Positions 37,327 through 47,550 are shown, counted from the first letter of the stretch. The stretch is DNA of 64,000 nucleotides from Pseudomonas sp. S37 (GCF_016658545.1 NZ_JACVZC010000001.1:1-64000), one strand, 5' to 3'. Notes: generated from the letters alone by a model not told the origin. Translations and numbers: made by a program.

Positions 37327-39729
37327 ATGCAGAAATGGTTGATACTGCTGATCCGAGTGGTCGGCGTTTTGCTAGGGCTGGCGGGAGCTGCTTTGGCGGG
37401 AGGAGGCTTTTATCTCATCACACTGGGAGGTTCGTGGTTCTACCTTCCTATTGGTCTGCTCATGCTATGCACAGGGTGGCTGACATTGAAGCGTCGGCCC
37501 GGAGCATTCTGGCTCGCTTGGCTCATGTTCGTGATCGTTGCTATTTGGGCTTACTGGGAAGTAGGCAGCGATTTCTGGCAGCTTGTTTCTCGCGTCATGA
37601 TTTTCGGTGTGATTTGCTTGGTGTTGACCGCTCTGGCGCCTCAGCTCAATGCAAGCGAGCAAGGTGGCATCAAGCGTGCTCCGGCCACTATTTTGAGCGT
37701 AATAGTTGCCGTTGGTTTGATCTCGACCTTCGCATCCATGTTCCGCCCACACGCACAGGTAGAAGCTCAAGCTGACGCCAAGTTCCCGATTATTCATCCT
37801 GAAGCGGGTGATGCAGAGGGCAAAGACTGGCCGGCATGGGGTCGGAACTTGGCAGGCGATAAGTTTGCCCAGTTCGATCAGGTAAACAAGCAGAACGTGA
37901 AAGATCTGAAGGTCGCCTGGACGTACAGAACAGGCGATCTGTCGGTCGACGGTTCTGAATACCAGGTAACTCCAATCAAAATCGATGACACCTTGTACCT
38001 ATGCACTCCCTTGAACAAGGTGATCGCTCTTGATCCGGTGACCGGTGCTGAGCGTTGGCGCTTCGATCCTAAGATGGAGGTCACTCGTGGCAATAAGGGT
38101 TGGAAACGATGCCGAGGTGTCAGCTACATCGACCTGGCCCCATCTGCAGGTGCCGACGGCAATTCTCAGCCCACCACTCCACAGCCTGCGGCTTGTGAGA
38201 AGCGCATCGTTAGCACAACGAACGATGCTCGACTCTTCGAAGTGGACGCCAAGACTGGTAAGGCGTGCACCGATTTTGGTGACAACGGCTTCGTGAATCT
38301 GCTGGACGGTCTGGGTGACACTGCAGCCGGCTCTTACTATCTCACCTCTGCGCCGCTGGTTGCTGATGGAGTGATCATGGTGGGGGGCAAGCTCAACGAC
38401 AACATGACCGTTGGTGAGGCTTCGGGTGTAGTTCGTGGTTACGACGCGGACACTGGCAAGCTGTTGTGGGCGTGGGATCCTTCCCGCGGTGCCGAGGACA
38501 GCAGCCCGCTGCCAGCGGGTGAGGTTTATGCCAAGGAGTCGCCGAATTTCTGGGGTACCGCTTCGTACGATCCGAAGCTGGGCCTGGCATACTTCCCGAC
38601 CGGCAACCAGACTCCGGACTTCTGGACTGGCAACCGTCACAGCTACTCGGATGAATACAACGACTCGATCGTTGCCATTGAGCTGAAAACAGGCAAAGAA
38701 CGCTGGCATTTCCGTACGGCTAACACCGACCAGTTTGACTACGATGTATCGTCGCAACCGATCCTGTATGACCTCCCGCTGCCAGATGGCACCGTGCGTC
38801 CAGTGGTCATTCAGCTAACCAAGCGTGGTCAGATCTTCGTCTTGGATCGCGCAACAGGCGAGCCAGTTGTACCCGTTACGTACAAGAAAGTACCTACGGA
38901 TGCTATGCCAGGCATGAAGGTGGCTGACCACCAGCCATACTCCGCACTTTCAGTGGGCGTAGAGCCACTGAAGGAAAAGGACATGTGGGGTGCAACACTG
39001 TTCGATCAGATGCTCTGCCGTATCGATTTCCTGAAGATGCGCTGGGAAGGTGAATGGACTCCGCTTTCCGACCAGAAACGAACGCTCATCTGGCCAGGCT
39101 ACTACGGTGGCTTTAACTGGGGTGGTGGTGCTCTGGATGCGCGTACTGGTACGTTGATCGTCAACGATATTCGTATGGCGATGTGGGGCAAATTCATCAA
39201 GCGTGAAGAGGCCAACAAAGCCGGCCTGGTGCCGTCAACCGAAGGTGAATACTCCGAGCAGTTGGGCACTCCGTGGGGTGTTGAGCGCTCGATGTTCCTG
39301 TCGCCTCTGGGAACGCCGTGCTTCAAGCCTCCGTTTGGCTCGATGACTGCCATCGATCTCGCGACCCAGAAGGTCAAGTGGCAGGTGCCGATGGGTAGCA
39401 TTCAAGATGCGCCTATAAAAGGCATCGCCCCGGGCGTGTATCTGCCAATCGGCATGCCAACCCTGGGTGGCCCACTCGTCACGAAAGGTGGCCTGACGTT
39501 CTTCCACGGTTCGCTCGACTACTATGTGCGTGCACTGGACAACGATACTGGTGAAGAGCTGTGGCGTGACCGTCTGCCGGTTGGCGGCCAGGGTGTCCCG
39601 ATGACCTACGTAGGCAATGACGACCAGCAGTATGTCGTGGTTGTTGCTGGTGGGGCCACTCGTACTGGTACCAACAAGAATCGCGGCGATTACGTGATTG
39701 CTTACTCCCTGAAGTCGAAAGCTGAATAA
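37327..39729 (+). CDS. gcd: Membrane-bound PQQ-dependent dehydrogenase, glucose/quinate/shikimate family
   Basis: 800 residues. Five N-terminal membrane helices (about residues 1-130) are followed by a PQQ beta-propeller (WPAWGRNLAGDKFAQFDQVN; SGVVRGYDADTGKLLWAWDP; GNQTPDFWTGNRHSYSDEYN; GGQGVPMTYVGNDDQQYVVV). It oxidises aldoses such as glucose to gluconate in the periplasm and passes electrons to ubiquinone; quinate dehydrogenases share the layout, so gcd is the most likely but not the only name. ATG at 37327 with AGGAAAAG upstream. An OprB porin 500 bp beyond supports a sugar role. Confidence 0.82.
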   Translation: MQKWLILLIRVVGVLLGLAGAALAGGGFYLITLGGSWFYLPIGLLMLCTGWLTLKRRPGAFWLAWLMFVIVAIWAYWEVGSDFWQLVSRVMIFGVICLVLTALAPQLNASEQGGIKRAPATILSVIVAVGLISTFASMFRPHAQVEAQADAKFPIIHPEAGDAEGKDWPAWGRNLAGDKFAQFDQVNKQNVKDLKVAWTYRTGDLSVDGSEYQVTPIKIDDTLYLCTPLNKVIALDPVTGAERWRFDPKMEVTRGNKGWKRCRGVSYIDLAPSAGADGNSQPTTPQPAACEKRIVSTTNDARLFEVDAKTGKACTDFGDNGFVNLLDGLGDTAAGSYYLTSAPLVADGVIMVGGKLNDNMTVGEASGVVRGYDADTGKLLWAWDPSRGAEDSSPLPAGEVYAKESPNFWGTASYDPKLGLAYFPTGNQTPDFWTGNRHSYSDEYNDSIVAIELKTGKERWHFRTANTDQFDYDVSSQPILYDLPLPDGTVRPVVIQLTKRGQIFVLDRATGEPVVPVTYKKVPTDAMPGMKVADHQPYSALSVGVEPLKEKDMWGATLFDQMLCRIDFLKMRWEGEWTPLSDQKRTLIWPGYYGGFNWGGGALDARTGTLIVNDIRMAMWGKFIKREEANKAGLVPSTEGEYSEQLGTPWGVERSMFLSPLGTPCFKPPFGSMTAIDLATQKVKWQVPMGSIQDAPIKGIAPGVYLPIGMPTLGGPLVTKGGLTFFHGSLDYYVRALDNDTGEELWRDRLPVGGQGVPMTYVGNDDQQYVVVVAGGATRTGTNKNRGDYVIAYSLKSKAE

Positions 39730-39866
39730 GCCCCCAAATACCAAGGTGTCGCAGTCTTTGCATTGTGATGCCTTGGTTACTTTCCGCAGCTCCATGAATG
39801 CCACCCCTAGGTTCGAAGATGAACCAGGGCTTGTGGCTGTCTTTGCCAATCACGGGGGAGACATTT

Positions 39867-40163
39867 GTGCAGTTTCAGGTTTTGGATTTGAATGTCGATC
39901 TTGATAAGCGAGAGATTAGCTGTGGGGGCAGCCGTGTGAGGCTCTCCTCCATACCGTTCGGTGTATTGGTTTTGCTAGCAAAGAATTGTGAAAGCATCGT
40001 GTCTAGAGAGAAACTTCTGGATGAGGTCTGGGGACTTAAATTTGACCCTGGAACAAAAGTAGTAGATGTGCAATTGACTAGGTTGAGGCGGGAGCTCAAA
40101 GATATCGGATGCAGTGCAAAAATTATGAACTCGAGGAGCGCGGGTTTCAAACTCTGCACGTGA
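39867..40163 (+). CDS. Solitary winged-helix (OmpR/PhoB C-terminal type) protein
   Basis: 98 residues consisting only of the transcriptional-regulator C domain: LVLLAKNCESIVSREKLLDE then VWGLKFDPGTKVVDVQLTRLRREL. No receiver domain is present. The GTG at 39867 has GGGGGAGA six bases upstream; the longer frame from 39798 is less likely. It may be a truncated response regulator or a stand-alone regulator of the sugar genes. Confidence 0.65.
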   Translation: MQFQVLDLNVDLDKREISCGGSRVRLSSIPFGVLVLLAKNCESIVSREKLLDEVWGLKFDPGTKVVDVQLTRLRRELKDIGCSAKIMNSRSAGFKLCT

Positions 40164-40189
40164 GTAGAAAAATTCTGCTGTCGAGGGTC

Positions 40190-40212
40190 GCTGCGCGAGT
40201 GACTCGCGCAGC
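40190..40212. terminator. Strong hairpin between convergent genes
   Basis: GCTGCGCGAGT and ACTCGCGCAGC with a one-base spacer, between the winged-helix gene and the oprB-like gene; no T-run, so a bidirectional hairpin end. Confidence 0.55.
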
Positions 40213-40233
40213 GAAGGGAAGCTGGGAGGAAAG

Positions 40234-41571
40234 TTAGAAACTTGACCCTACCTGCAGGCCGATCACTACCGCGTTTTCTACTTCCCTGACGTTTCCAGGG
40301 TTACGGATGTATTGGATGTTAGGCATCAAGTGAAGCCAGTTAGTAGCTTGGATTCGATAGTTTAGCTCGGCTTGGTAACTGGTATGCTGCTCTGGGATGT
40401 ACGAAGGGCTGTCAAAATACACTCCGTTAACCTGGTTCTTGAATTGGGCGTTTTCTAGGTATTGATCGCTAGCGTGTACGCGCGACAGGCCAAGCCCTAG
40501 CTGATCAAGCGGGCGGAAATCAAAAGGCCCTTTATACACCAAACTGATATGCATATAGCTATCGACGGGAGTAGTTGCTTGGTCTTGAAAACTAAGGCTT
40601 GCTGCAAGCACTAGACCTCGGCTTTGATCGTTGTTCTTGCTGCAGATCTGTTGCTTTGCATTAAGCCACCAGCCGCTGCGACCATCATGGACTCTGTACT
40701 GATTCTGAGTGAGCGCTGCTGGTTGACCGTTGACGTCATTGAGTACGTCAGGACGGTTGACCGTATTCTTGAAGTATCCAACACGGTACTCACCAGGTAA
40801 TTTCCCGATACGTGGTGTCCAGACAAGCTCCACCGGCACCATGGTGCCACTTGTTCCGTGTGTTCGAAGCTTTAAACCGTTGTCGTTGTCCAGGCTCGAG
40901 GGATCAACGTTGTAGGCAGCGATTTTGGCGACAAGGTCATCTGCCAATGCATACTGAAGACGAACTGCCCACGAACTGATAGGGCTGTTGTAGATGTCAT
41001 TGACGTAGTTGCCAGGCTGCGAACCACAAAACGATAAATTTTGGAATGCGCAATCTGCAGTGGCGAACTCATCGCCTACTGTGAAACGCCCGATCTTTAC
41101 GTTCAGTTTGTTGTCGATCCAGCCTTTCGACAGCCAGAATTGGCTTAGCCGTGTAACACTTCCTCTGCCGTGGATTTCTTGAGTCGCTCCGAAACCACCG
41201 ACGCGACGGTCGTTAAGAGCATCCTCATCCAGGCCGCGACCATTGCGATTTGATAGACGGATTTCCGCTTCCGCATTTTTCCAGGACAGCAATTCCGAAA
41301 GATCTAGCTTTGCACCTGCTGACCACTGATCTGCATAACGGGCGGTATGGTGGGAGGCGCCCCCATGGACATTCGCTGCAATTTCACTCAGGTAGCTGAA
41401 TTCTAGATCAACACCCTGATCAGCAAGTTCTCCCCGGGAGCCGTTCCAGTCTCCGAGCATCCAAGGCGAAGAGGGCGAGAGTGGTTCATGCGCAAGCGCC
41501 TGAGGAGTGTAAAGATTTATTAGGGCAAGAATGCTTAAGGTGGAGGTGGTGAAGGTATGGCGGAGGTACAT
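40234..41571 (-). CDS. oprB: OprB-family carbohydrate-selective porin
   Basis: 445 residues with a signal peptide (ending PQALA/HEP) and the OprB pattern WMLGDWNGSRGELADQGVDL, NVKIGRFTVGDEFA and a terminal aromatic residue (GSSF). OprB porins admit glucose and other sugars to the periplasm, where the PQQ dehydrogenase would act. It is convergent with the winged-helix gene. Confidence 0.85.
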   Translation of the reverse strand: MYLRHTFTTSTLSILALINLYTPQALAHEPLSPSSPWMLGDWNGSRGELADQGVDLEFSYLSEIAANVHGGASHHTARYADQWSAGAKLDLSELLSWKNAEAEIRLSNRNGRGLDEDALNDRRVGGFGATQEIHGRGSVTRLSQFWLSKGWIDNKLNVKIGRFTVGDEFATADCAFQNLSFCGSQPGNYVNDIYNSPISSWAVRLQYALADDLVAKIAAYNVDPSSLDNDNGLKLRTHGTSGTMVPVELVWTPRIGKLPGEYRVGYFKNTVNRPDVLNDVNGQPAALTQNQYRVHDGRSGWWLNAKQQICSKNNDQSRGLVLAASLSFQDQATTPVDSYMHISLVYKGPFDFRPLDQLGLGLSRVHASDQYLENAQFKNQVNGVYFDSPSYIPEQHTSYQAELNYRIQATNWLHLMPNIQYIRNPGNVREVENAVVIGLQVGSSF

Positions 41572-41929
41572 CCATAGTTCCTATGTTTGGTTTCTGTACG
41601 TACACCTAAAGCTTAGAGGACTGCCAGGGTGTTCTGCGATTTTACCAACTGGCGTACTGCAGAAAGGTTAAATTTCTCTGGTTCGTCCTGCGAGAACGTC
41701 GGCTAACAAAAAAGTTCGAGTAAATTGTTATTGCAAATAAATTTGGTACGGGTAACGCTATTCAGGCGTTGCCCCCAAGATCTATTAGTCGGGAGCCTCT
41801 GTTTTCCGCTGGTTAAGCTGGTGAAATGCTCGGTAAAATTATTGATTGCAATAGCCTCCGCGATACAGGCTAAGGTCGCTGGGGAAGTTAAAAAGCTTGG
41901 TCAGTGTTGGAGTGCTTTCGGCGTAGCAA
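41572..41929. other. Intergenic region upstream of the porin
   Basis: About 360 AT-rich bases with short frames lacking good starts; holds the porin promoter. Nothing else recognised. Confidence 0.4.
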
Positions 41930-42187
41930 TCACTGATGCCAAGACGTATGCATCCTGCATTGGATACAGCCTCTTAATCGTTTTTGAGTAAGGCGCTGCT
42001 GGATTCGAACCCGTACGGAATCGGACGCCTTGCTGCTGTAATAGCTCACCACTAGCAGTTCGTCCTCGTAAACCTCCATTTCATCAATCTTGACACGTAG
42101 TGCTGATTCGATCTCGGCTAGGCGATCAGGCTCGATGCTGATGCGAAATAAATCTGCTGCGCGCTTGAGGTCAAGCTTGCGAGTCAT
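41930..42187 (-). CDS. Hypothetical protein (85 aa)
   Basis: ATG at 42187 gives MTRKLDLKRAADLFRISIEP followed by an acidic segment (DEMEVYEDELLVV) and a Cys-containing tail. No family recognised. It is divergent from the TonB receptor operon. Confidence 0.4.
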   Translation of the reverse strand: MTRKLDLKRAADLFRISIEPDRLAEIESALRVKIDEMEVYEDELLVVSYYSSKASDSVRVRIQQRLTQKRLRGCIQCRMHTSWHQ

Positions 42188-42421
42188 AATGTTCACGAGT
42201 CATCTGGCCTGGGACGTCGTCTTTGCAGAGCACCTTTCTTCAGCAGTTGGCGAAAAGGATGCGTGCGAGAGATCACCCACAGGTGGGAGCGAACGGCGCC
42301 GAATAGGACTGAAATGGCCATTAATGATTCCGGTTTGAGGAGGCTTGCGAAGAGCCTTTGAGCTTCTTTCAGTCCAGCGTGGAGGAGGGCTCAAGCGGTG
42401 ATCGCCCGCATTTCGATTATG

Positions 42422-42439
42422 GATATGTTATAACGTATC
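42422..42439. promoter_or_regulatory. Zur-like palindrome upstream of the TonB/ABC operon
   Basis: GATATGTTATAACGTATC, 45 bases before the receptor start. It differs by two bases from the perfect form of the set and has the same TTATAA centre as the sites at 24.94 and 48.64 kb. Confidence 0.65.
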
Positions 42440-42484
42440 TTTTAGGCCTGTGCGTTCTGACGCTCGGGTTAACCATGAACTCGA

Positions 42485-44641
42485 ATGACATCCATGAACT
42501 CCTTAGCATCCACTCCGTTTCTCGTATCTGCGCTATGGCTTGCCATTGCTGACTCAAGTGCTTACGCCGCAGAACCAACCTCGATTTCCCTTCCCGCTAG
42601 TACTATTGCTGCTGACCTCATCGCTGATGAGACGCAGATCGGGCTTGATGTGTCTAACACTGCCGGAAGCCGCTTGGGGCTCAGCGCGTTGGAGACGCCA
42701 GCGAGTACAACGGTTCTGACGGGGGGGAGCATCAGAAGCCACGGCGACACTACGGTGCAGGATGCTGTCGCGCGCAGTCCTGGCATTACGAGTATAGGTG
42801 CGCCCGGCGATGGCGGAACGGCGCTATCTGCCCGCGGCTTCACGGGGCAGGGATCTGTGATGCAGCTTTTTGACGGCACTCGCCTGTACTCGGGAATGGG
42901 CTCCTCGACATTCCCCGTCGATACCTGGGCGGTCGAGCGTGTCGACGTGCTCCGAGGCCCTGCCTCGGTTCTTTACGGTGAAGGCGCCACTGGTGCTGTA
43001 GTGAATGTCATCCCGAAGAAGCCGTTTGATGGAGAGATCCGGAATCGGCTTCGCCTGGGTTACGGTTCCAACGACAGCCAGCAGGCGGCCTTGGACAGTG
43101 GTGGCTCACTAAGCGATACATTCACGTATCGACTGAATCTGAATCAGCTGCGTAGCAATGGATGGATCGATCACGGCGATTCTCAAGGCACATTCATTAG
43201 TGGCTCGCTTCGCTGGCAGGTAAACGAGGCGTTCTCGCTTCAGCTATCGCATGATTCGGGTGACCACACCCCGATGAACAATTTCGGTGTGCCCCTCGTT
43301 GATGGTCACTACAAGAGCAGTTTGCGATACAAAAACTATAACGTTGGCGGGGCTAAGCAGCATTACGATGACCAGTGGACGCGGCTGACGGCTACCTGGC
43401 AGATTTCCGATGCGGTCAGTTCTACCAATGAACTGTATTACCTGAAGTCGCGGCGTCGATGGGCTAACGCGGAAAACTACAATTGGGACACCGATAACCA
43501 GCAGCTACTGCGTAGCGGGTTCTACGGTATCAAGCACAATCAGGAGCAGGTTGGCGACCGACAAACCTTCACGATTCAGCACTCCTTATTCGGGCTGAAC
43601 AGTCAGAGTCTTGTAGGGTTTGATGTCAACCGTATTCGCTTCAAGCTGACCAATAACTCTCCTTACGATGATGTGGTGACAGCTGGCGAGCCGATCGATC
43701 TGCACCACCCGAACCGGGACGGATTCCACAGTGCCTCGGAATACCTTCCACTGTCGAAAAGCGTTACCCGCCAAGCGTCGTTCTTTGCAGAAAATCGGAC
43801 TGAATTGACGGAACGCCTGTCTCTCATCACCGGCTTGCGACGTGATTATGTGGATATCAACCGAGACGACCTGCGAAGCGGCTCGAGCTCCGGAAAAAAT
43901 CTGATTGGAAATAATTGGAAGGTCGGCATCGTCTATGAGTTAACGCCTGATATGTCCATCTATGGTCAGCAGTCGACCAGCACCGACGGGGTAGGGGGGC
44001 TAATCAGCCTGAGCCCGAGCCAGCAACAGTTTGACCTAGCCAAAGCCCGTCAGACCGAGATGGGCTTCAAGCAAATGTTTTGGGATCAAAAGGGGTCTTG
44101 GACAGTTGCTGCCTATCACATTGTTAAAAAGAAACTTTTAACCGCAGATCCGCAAGCGCCTGGGTCGTCATTACAGGTGGGTCAGCAGTCGTCGAACGGA
44201 GTCGAAGCCAGTCTGGATCTTCAACTGCCCTATGACTGGAAGCTCCAAGCAAATGCCGCTCTGGTAAAGGCGAAGTACGACGATTTTGATCAGGCGGTGA
44301 ATGGCGTTGCGGTGTCACGCAGCGGCAATCGACCGATTAATGTACCGCGACGCACTGCCAATCTCTGGCTGGATAAGGCGTTTTCGCAGGACTTGAATGC
44401 AGGGGCGGGCCTGCGCTATGTCGATGCTCGCTATGCCGACATCGCGAACATGAACAAGCTTCCCTCCTACACCGTCGTCGATGCAGCCGTTTCCTGGAAA
44501 GCCTTGAAGAACACAAAATTGGGTCTGCAGCTCAGGAACGTTTTCGACCGAGAGTATGCGAGCACGCAATACAACGAGGGGCAGCAGTGGATCCTGGGTG
44601 AGCCTCGCTCCTTCTATCTGACTGCCGACATCGACTTCTAA
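42485..44641 (+). CDS. TonB-dependent outer-membrane receptor
   Basis: 718 residues. Signal peptide, plug domain from about residue 60 (VQDAVARSPGITSIG; VERVDVLRGPASVLYGEGAT; GAVVNVIPKKP) and a 22-strand-type barrel ending FYLTADIDF. It resembles siderophore/metallophore receptors. It heads an operon with a FecCD-type ABC importer and a Zur-like site, so zinc or a zinc chelate is the inferred cargo; iron chelates or cobalamin remain possible. The start at 42485 has a weak ribosome site; 42494 is an alternative. Confidence 0.85.
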   Translation: MTSMNSLASTPFLVSALWLAIADSSAYAAEPTSISLPASTIAADLIADETQIGLDVSNTAGSRLGLSALETPASTTVLTGGSIRSHGDTTVQDAVARSPGITSIGAPGDGGTALSARGFTGQGSVMQLFDGTRLYSGMGSSTFPVDTWAVERVDVLRGPASVLYGEGATGAVVNVIPKKPFDGEIRNRLRLGYGSNDSQQAALDSGGSLSDTFTYRLNLNQLRSNGWIDHGDSQGTFISGSLRWQVNEAFSLQLSHDSGDHTPMNNFGVPLVDGHYKSSLRYKNYNVGGAKQHYDDQWTRLTATWQISDAVSSTNELYYLKSRRRWANAENYNWDTDNQQLLRSGFYGIKHNQEQVGDRQTFTIQHSLFGLNSQSLVGFDVNRIRFKLTNNSPYDDVVTAGEPIDLHHPNRDGFHSASEYLPLSKSVTRQASFFAENRTELTERLSLITGLRRDYVDINRDDLRSGSSSGKNLIGNNWKVGIVYELTPDMSIYGQQSTSTDGVGGLISLSPSQQQFDLAKARQTEMGFKQMFWDQKGSWTVAAYHIVKKKLLTADPQAPGSSLQVGQQSSNGVEASLDLQLPYDWKLQANAALVKAKYDDFDQAVNGVAVSRSGNRPINVPRRTANLWLDKAFSQDLNAGAGLRYVDARYADIANMNKLPSYTVVDAAVSWKALKNTKLGLQLRNVFDREYASTQYNEGQQWILGEPRSFYLTADIDF

Positions 44642-44642
44642 T

Positions 44643-45434
44643 ATGACAGGCGCCCTATTAACTATCAGGGACGTGGGCTGGACATCACCAAGGAGTGGCT
44701 CTGGCGTTGAGCCATTCACGCTCAAGAACATCTACATGCGCATCGAGTCAGGCGAATTCGTGGGGCTTATCGGGCCTAACGGAGGAGGAAAGACCAGCTT
44801 ACTGCGCTGCGCCATGCGCTACAGCAAACCAGAGAGTGGCGTGGTGGGTCTGTCAGGAGATGACCTCTGGGCGCAGTCTGCGCGATGGAGTGCCCAGCGA
44901 ATTGCTGTCGTTGGGCAAGAGTTTCCTTCAACCTACGGTTTAAGCGTGCGGGAAGTGGTGGCGATGGGGCGCATTCCGTACCAACGGGGATTTCAGAGCG
45001 AAAGCACCAGGGATCGGGTAACGGTCAATGATGCGCTCGAGACAATGGGCTTAGTCCACCTCCAGGATCACGACTTTGGGCTGCTCTCCGGTGGAGAAAA
45101 ACAGCGGACGTTGCTTGCCCGGGCTGTGACTCAAGATCCCCAGGTACTCATCCTGGATGAACCCACCAACCACCTTGATCCCAAGCATCAGGTTGAGTTG
45201 CTGGCTCATGTCAAGAAGCTGGGCGTGGCGGTGATCGCGAGTCTTCACGATCTCAATTTAGCCGCGGCGTTTTGCGACCGTCTTTACGTTATCAAGGATG
45301 GTCGGATCACTGCCCAAGGACGCCCGTGGGATGTCCTCACGCCAGATAATTTGTTCGAGACCTACGGCGTTGAAGCCTTAGTCGATGCGCATCCCCAAAT
45401 CGGGACGCCCCGTATTACTTGGAAAATCGTGTGA
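44643..45434 (+). CDS. FecE/BtuD-type ABC transporter ATPase
   Basis: 263 residues. Walker A GPNGGGKTS near residue 44, signature LSGGEKQRTLLARA, Walker B LILDEPTNHLD. Typical of importers of iron chelates, haem or cobalamin. Starts one base after the receptor stop. Confidence 0.88.
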   Translation: MTGALLTIRDVGWTSPRSGSGVEPFTLKNIYMRIESGEFVGLIGPNGGGKTSLLRCAMRYSKPESGVVGLSGDDLWAQSARWSAQRIAVVGQEFPSTYGLSVREVVAMGRIPYQRGFQSESTRDRVTVNDALETMGLVHLQDHDFGLLSGGEKQRTLLARAVTQDPQVLILDEPTNHLDPKHQVELLAHVKKLGVAVIASLHDLNLAAAFCDRLYVIKDGRITAQGRPWDVLTPDNLFETYGVEALVDAHPQIGTPRITWKIV

Positions 45435-46384
45435 AACCTATCTTTACGATGGCAGTTTTGCTGGTCAGCTTGTTGGCTTCGATCACTGCCCAAGCGAGTT
45501 CATATCCAGTCACCGTTAAAAGCTGCAGCCGAAGCGTCGTCTTCACTCACCCACCTGCGCGGGCGGTCAGCCAGGACGTGAATCTGACAGAAATGATGGT
45601 CGCTCTGGGGCTGCAGTCGCACATGGTCGGCTATAGCGGCGTCACGGGCTGGAATAAACCCACCGGCGGATTGATGACCGCCCTCAAGGGATTACCGGAG
45701 GTGGCCACGCATTATCCAACCGTGGAAACACTGCTGAACGTGAACGCAGATTTCTTCTTCGCTGGCTGGAACTACGGAATGATGGTCGGAGGTGATGTCA
45801 CGCCTCAGACGCTGAAGCCTCTAGGTATCCAAGTTTATGAGCTGACTGAATCCTGCTCGCTCATTGAACCAAGTGCTACAGCTAGCTTGGAGCAGGTCTA
45901 CACCGACCTGGCTAACCTCGGCAAAATCTTTGATGTCGAAGATCGCGCGCAATTGCTGATCACGCAGCTACGCAAGCGTCAGCAGGCGGTTATTCATCGG
46001 GTGGTCGGAAAGAAGAAGCCTCGAGTGTTTGTTTATGACAGTGGGGAAGATCGTGCCTTCACTGCGGGCCGACAGGCTATCCCTCAAGCCTTGATTGAGA
46101 CGGCTGGAGGGCGGAACGTTATGGATGGCATTAGTGCCAGTTGGACGCAGATCGGATGGGAGAGCGTGGTGGAGGCAGACCCGCAATTCATCGTCATTAT
46201 TGACTACGGTGAGCGAAGCGCGGCGGAGAAGATTCAATTTCTACGTGAGAACCCCGCGTTGCAGTCTATTGAGGCAATTCAAAACAAGCGATTCGTGGTG
46301 CTTCCCTACAGTGCCATGACGCCGGGAATTCAGAACCTCGGTGCAATCGAAGCTTTGGCAGCCGCATTTGATGAAGAGCGATGA
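45431..46384 (+). CDS. Periplasmic metallophore-type binding protein (TroA/BtuF-like fold)
   Basis: 317 residues with a signal peptide (MKPIFTMAVLLVSLLASITA, QA). The GTG at 45431 overlaps the ATPase stop (GTGA) and is preferred over TTG at 45419. Contains the FecB/BtuF pattern PARAVSQDVNLTEMMVALGL. It should deliver the chelate to the permease encoded next. Confidence 0.85.
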   Translation: MKPIFTMAVLLVSLLASITAQASSYPVTVKSCSRSVVFTHPPARAVSQDVNLTEMMVALGLQSHMVGYSGVTGWNKPTGGLMTALKGLPEVATHYPTVETLLNVNADFFFAGWNYGMMVGGDVTPQTLKPLGIQVYELTESCSLIEPSATASLEQVYTDLANLGKIFDVEDRAQLLITQLRKRQQAVIHRVVGKKKPRVFVYDSGEDRAFTAGRQAIPQALIETAGGRNVMDGISASWTQIGWESVVEADPQFIVIIDYGERSAAEKIQFLRENPALQSIEAIQNKRFVVLPYSAMTPGIQNLGAIEALAAAFDEER

Positions 46385-47409
46385 TCATGGCTCCGATCAA
46401 GACCCCAGATGCTTACGCCGGGCTCCTTGTATTGCTCGCAAGCCTGATTGTGTTTGTGTGTCTAACGGCGCTCGCTATCGGAGCTGCACCGGTACCGCTC
46501 AAGGTCGCGTGGCAGGTTGTTCAAAGTCACCTACTTGGGGCTGAGCCGCTGGATGCCACATCTGGGCAGGATCACATCATCTGGTTGATCAGAGCGCCGA
46601 GGGTTGTCCTAGCTGTTCTTGTCGGAGCGGGACTCGCAATGGTTGGTGCTGCTCTCCAAGCTGTTACACGAAACTCTTTGGCGGATCCGCATCTCCTGGG
46701 AGCGACTTCCGGTGCAGCACTTGGGGCTGTCGTTGTCGTTATGTACGTAGGGGAGCTATTGGGTCAGTTCACTTTGCCGCTCGCCGCGTTTCTGGGAGCT
46801 TCAGCTTCTCTTTTGCTTGTAATGGCAATCGCTCGGAAGCACGGCACTTTCACGAGTGATCGGCTGCTGCTGAGCGGTGTAGCGGTGTCGTTTGTTTTGA
46901 TGGCCGCGGCTAATCTCCTGTTGTTTCTGGGTGATCATCGTGCGAGTTCATCAGTTCTGTTCTGGATGATGGGTGGGCTTGGTGCGGCTCGCTGGGAGCT
47001 ATTGTGGCTGCCGCTCTGTGTGATTGTGTTGGGAGGTCTCGCGCTTTGGGCGTGTGGGCGTTCTCTGAATGCGCTTATGGCTGGTGAACAGACGGCTGTC
47101 AGTCTGGGCGTGGACGTCCATCGAGTGCGGATTAGTGTATTTGTCATGACCTCGTGCATGACGGGTGTAATGGTGGCACTAAGCGGGTCGATCGGCTTTG
47201 TGGGGCTTATGGTTCCTCACATAGCCCGCCGGCTGGTGGGCGCCGAGCATCGACGCCTAATACCGCTCTGCGGGTTGCTCGGCGCTTTGCTTGTGGTGTG
47301 TATGGACATCGTCGCCAGGACTGTGATCGCTCCTCAGGACTTGCCAATCGGTGTTGTCTCTGCAGCGATAGGTGGGATGTTCTTTATCGTATTCATCTAC
47401 CGCAGTTAA
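46381..47409 (+). CDS. FecCD/BtuC-family ABC permease
   Basis: 342 residues with about ten helices and blocks IWLIRAPRVVLAVLVGAGLA, QAVTRNSLADPHLLG and GFVGLMVPHIARRLVGAEHR. Overlaps the binding-protein gene by four bases (ATGA), completing a receptor-ATPase-binding protein-permease operon. Confidence 0.9.
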   Translation: MIMAPIKTPDAYAGLLVLLASLIVFVCLTALAIGAAPVPLKVAWQVVQSHLLGAEPLDATSGQDHIIWLIRAPRVVLAVLVGAGLAMVGAALQAVTRNSLADPHLLGATSGAALGAVVVVMYVGELLGQFTLPLAAFLGASASLLLVMAIARKHGTFTSDRLLLSGVAVSFVLMAAANLLLFLGDHRASSSVLFWMMGGLGAARWELLWLPLCVIVLGGLALWACGRSLNALMAGEQTAVSLGVDVHRVRISVFVMTSCMTGVMVALSGSIGFVGLMVPHIARRLVGAEHRRLIPLCGLLGALLVVCMDIVARTVIAPQDLPIGVVSAAIGGMFFIVFIYRS

Positions 47410-47550
47410 GTCTGAGCTTGGCCCGAAAAATGATACATAGCGTGCGTATGCTGCATCGTCGCTACGCTTTCGGGCCCAACCACGCAGAACACCGTTAGCG
47501 TTCGGACGTTCGTGCCGTCCCCCGCTTCATCTCATAAGTCCACCAGGCCT

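Noticed and set aside
47419..47476. GCCCGAAA ... TTTCGGGC inverted repeat between the FecCD permease and GlxA genes
   Set aside because: The 40-base loop makes it a weak terminator candidate and no T-run follows; left unannotated.
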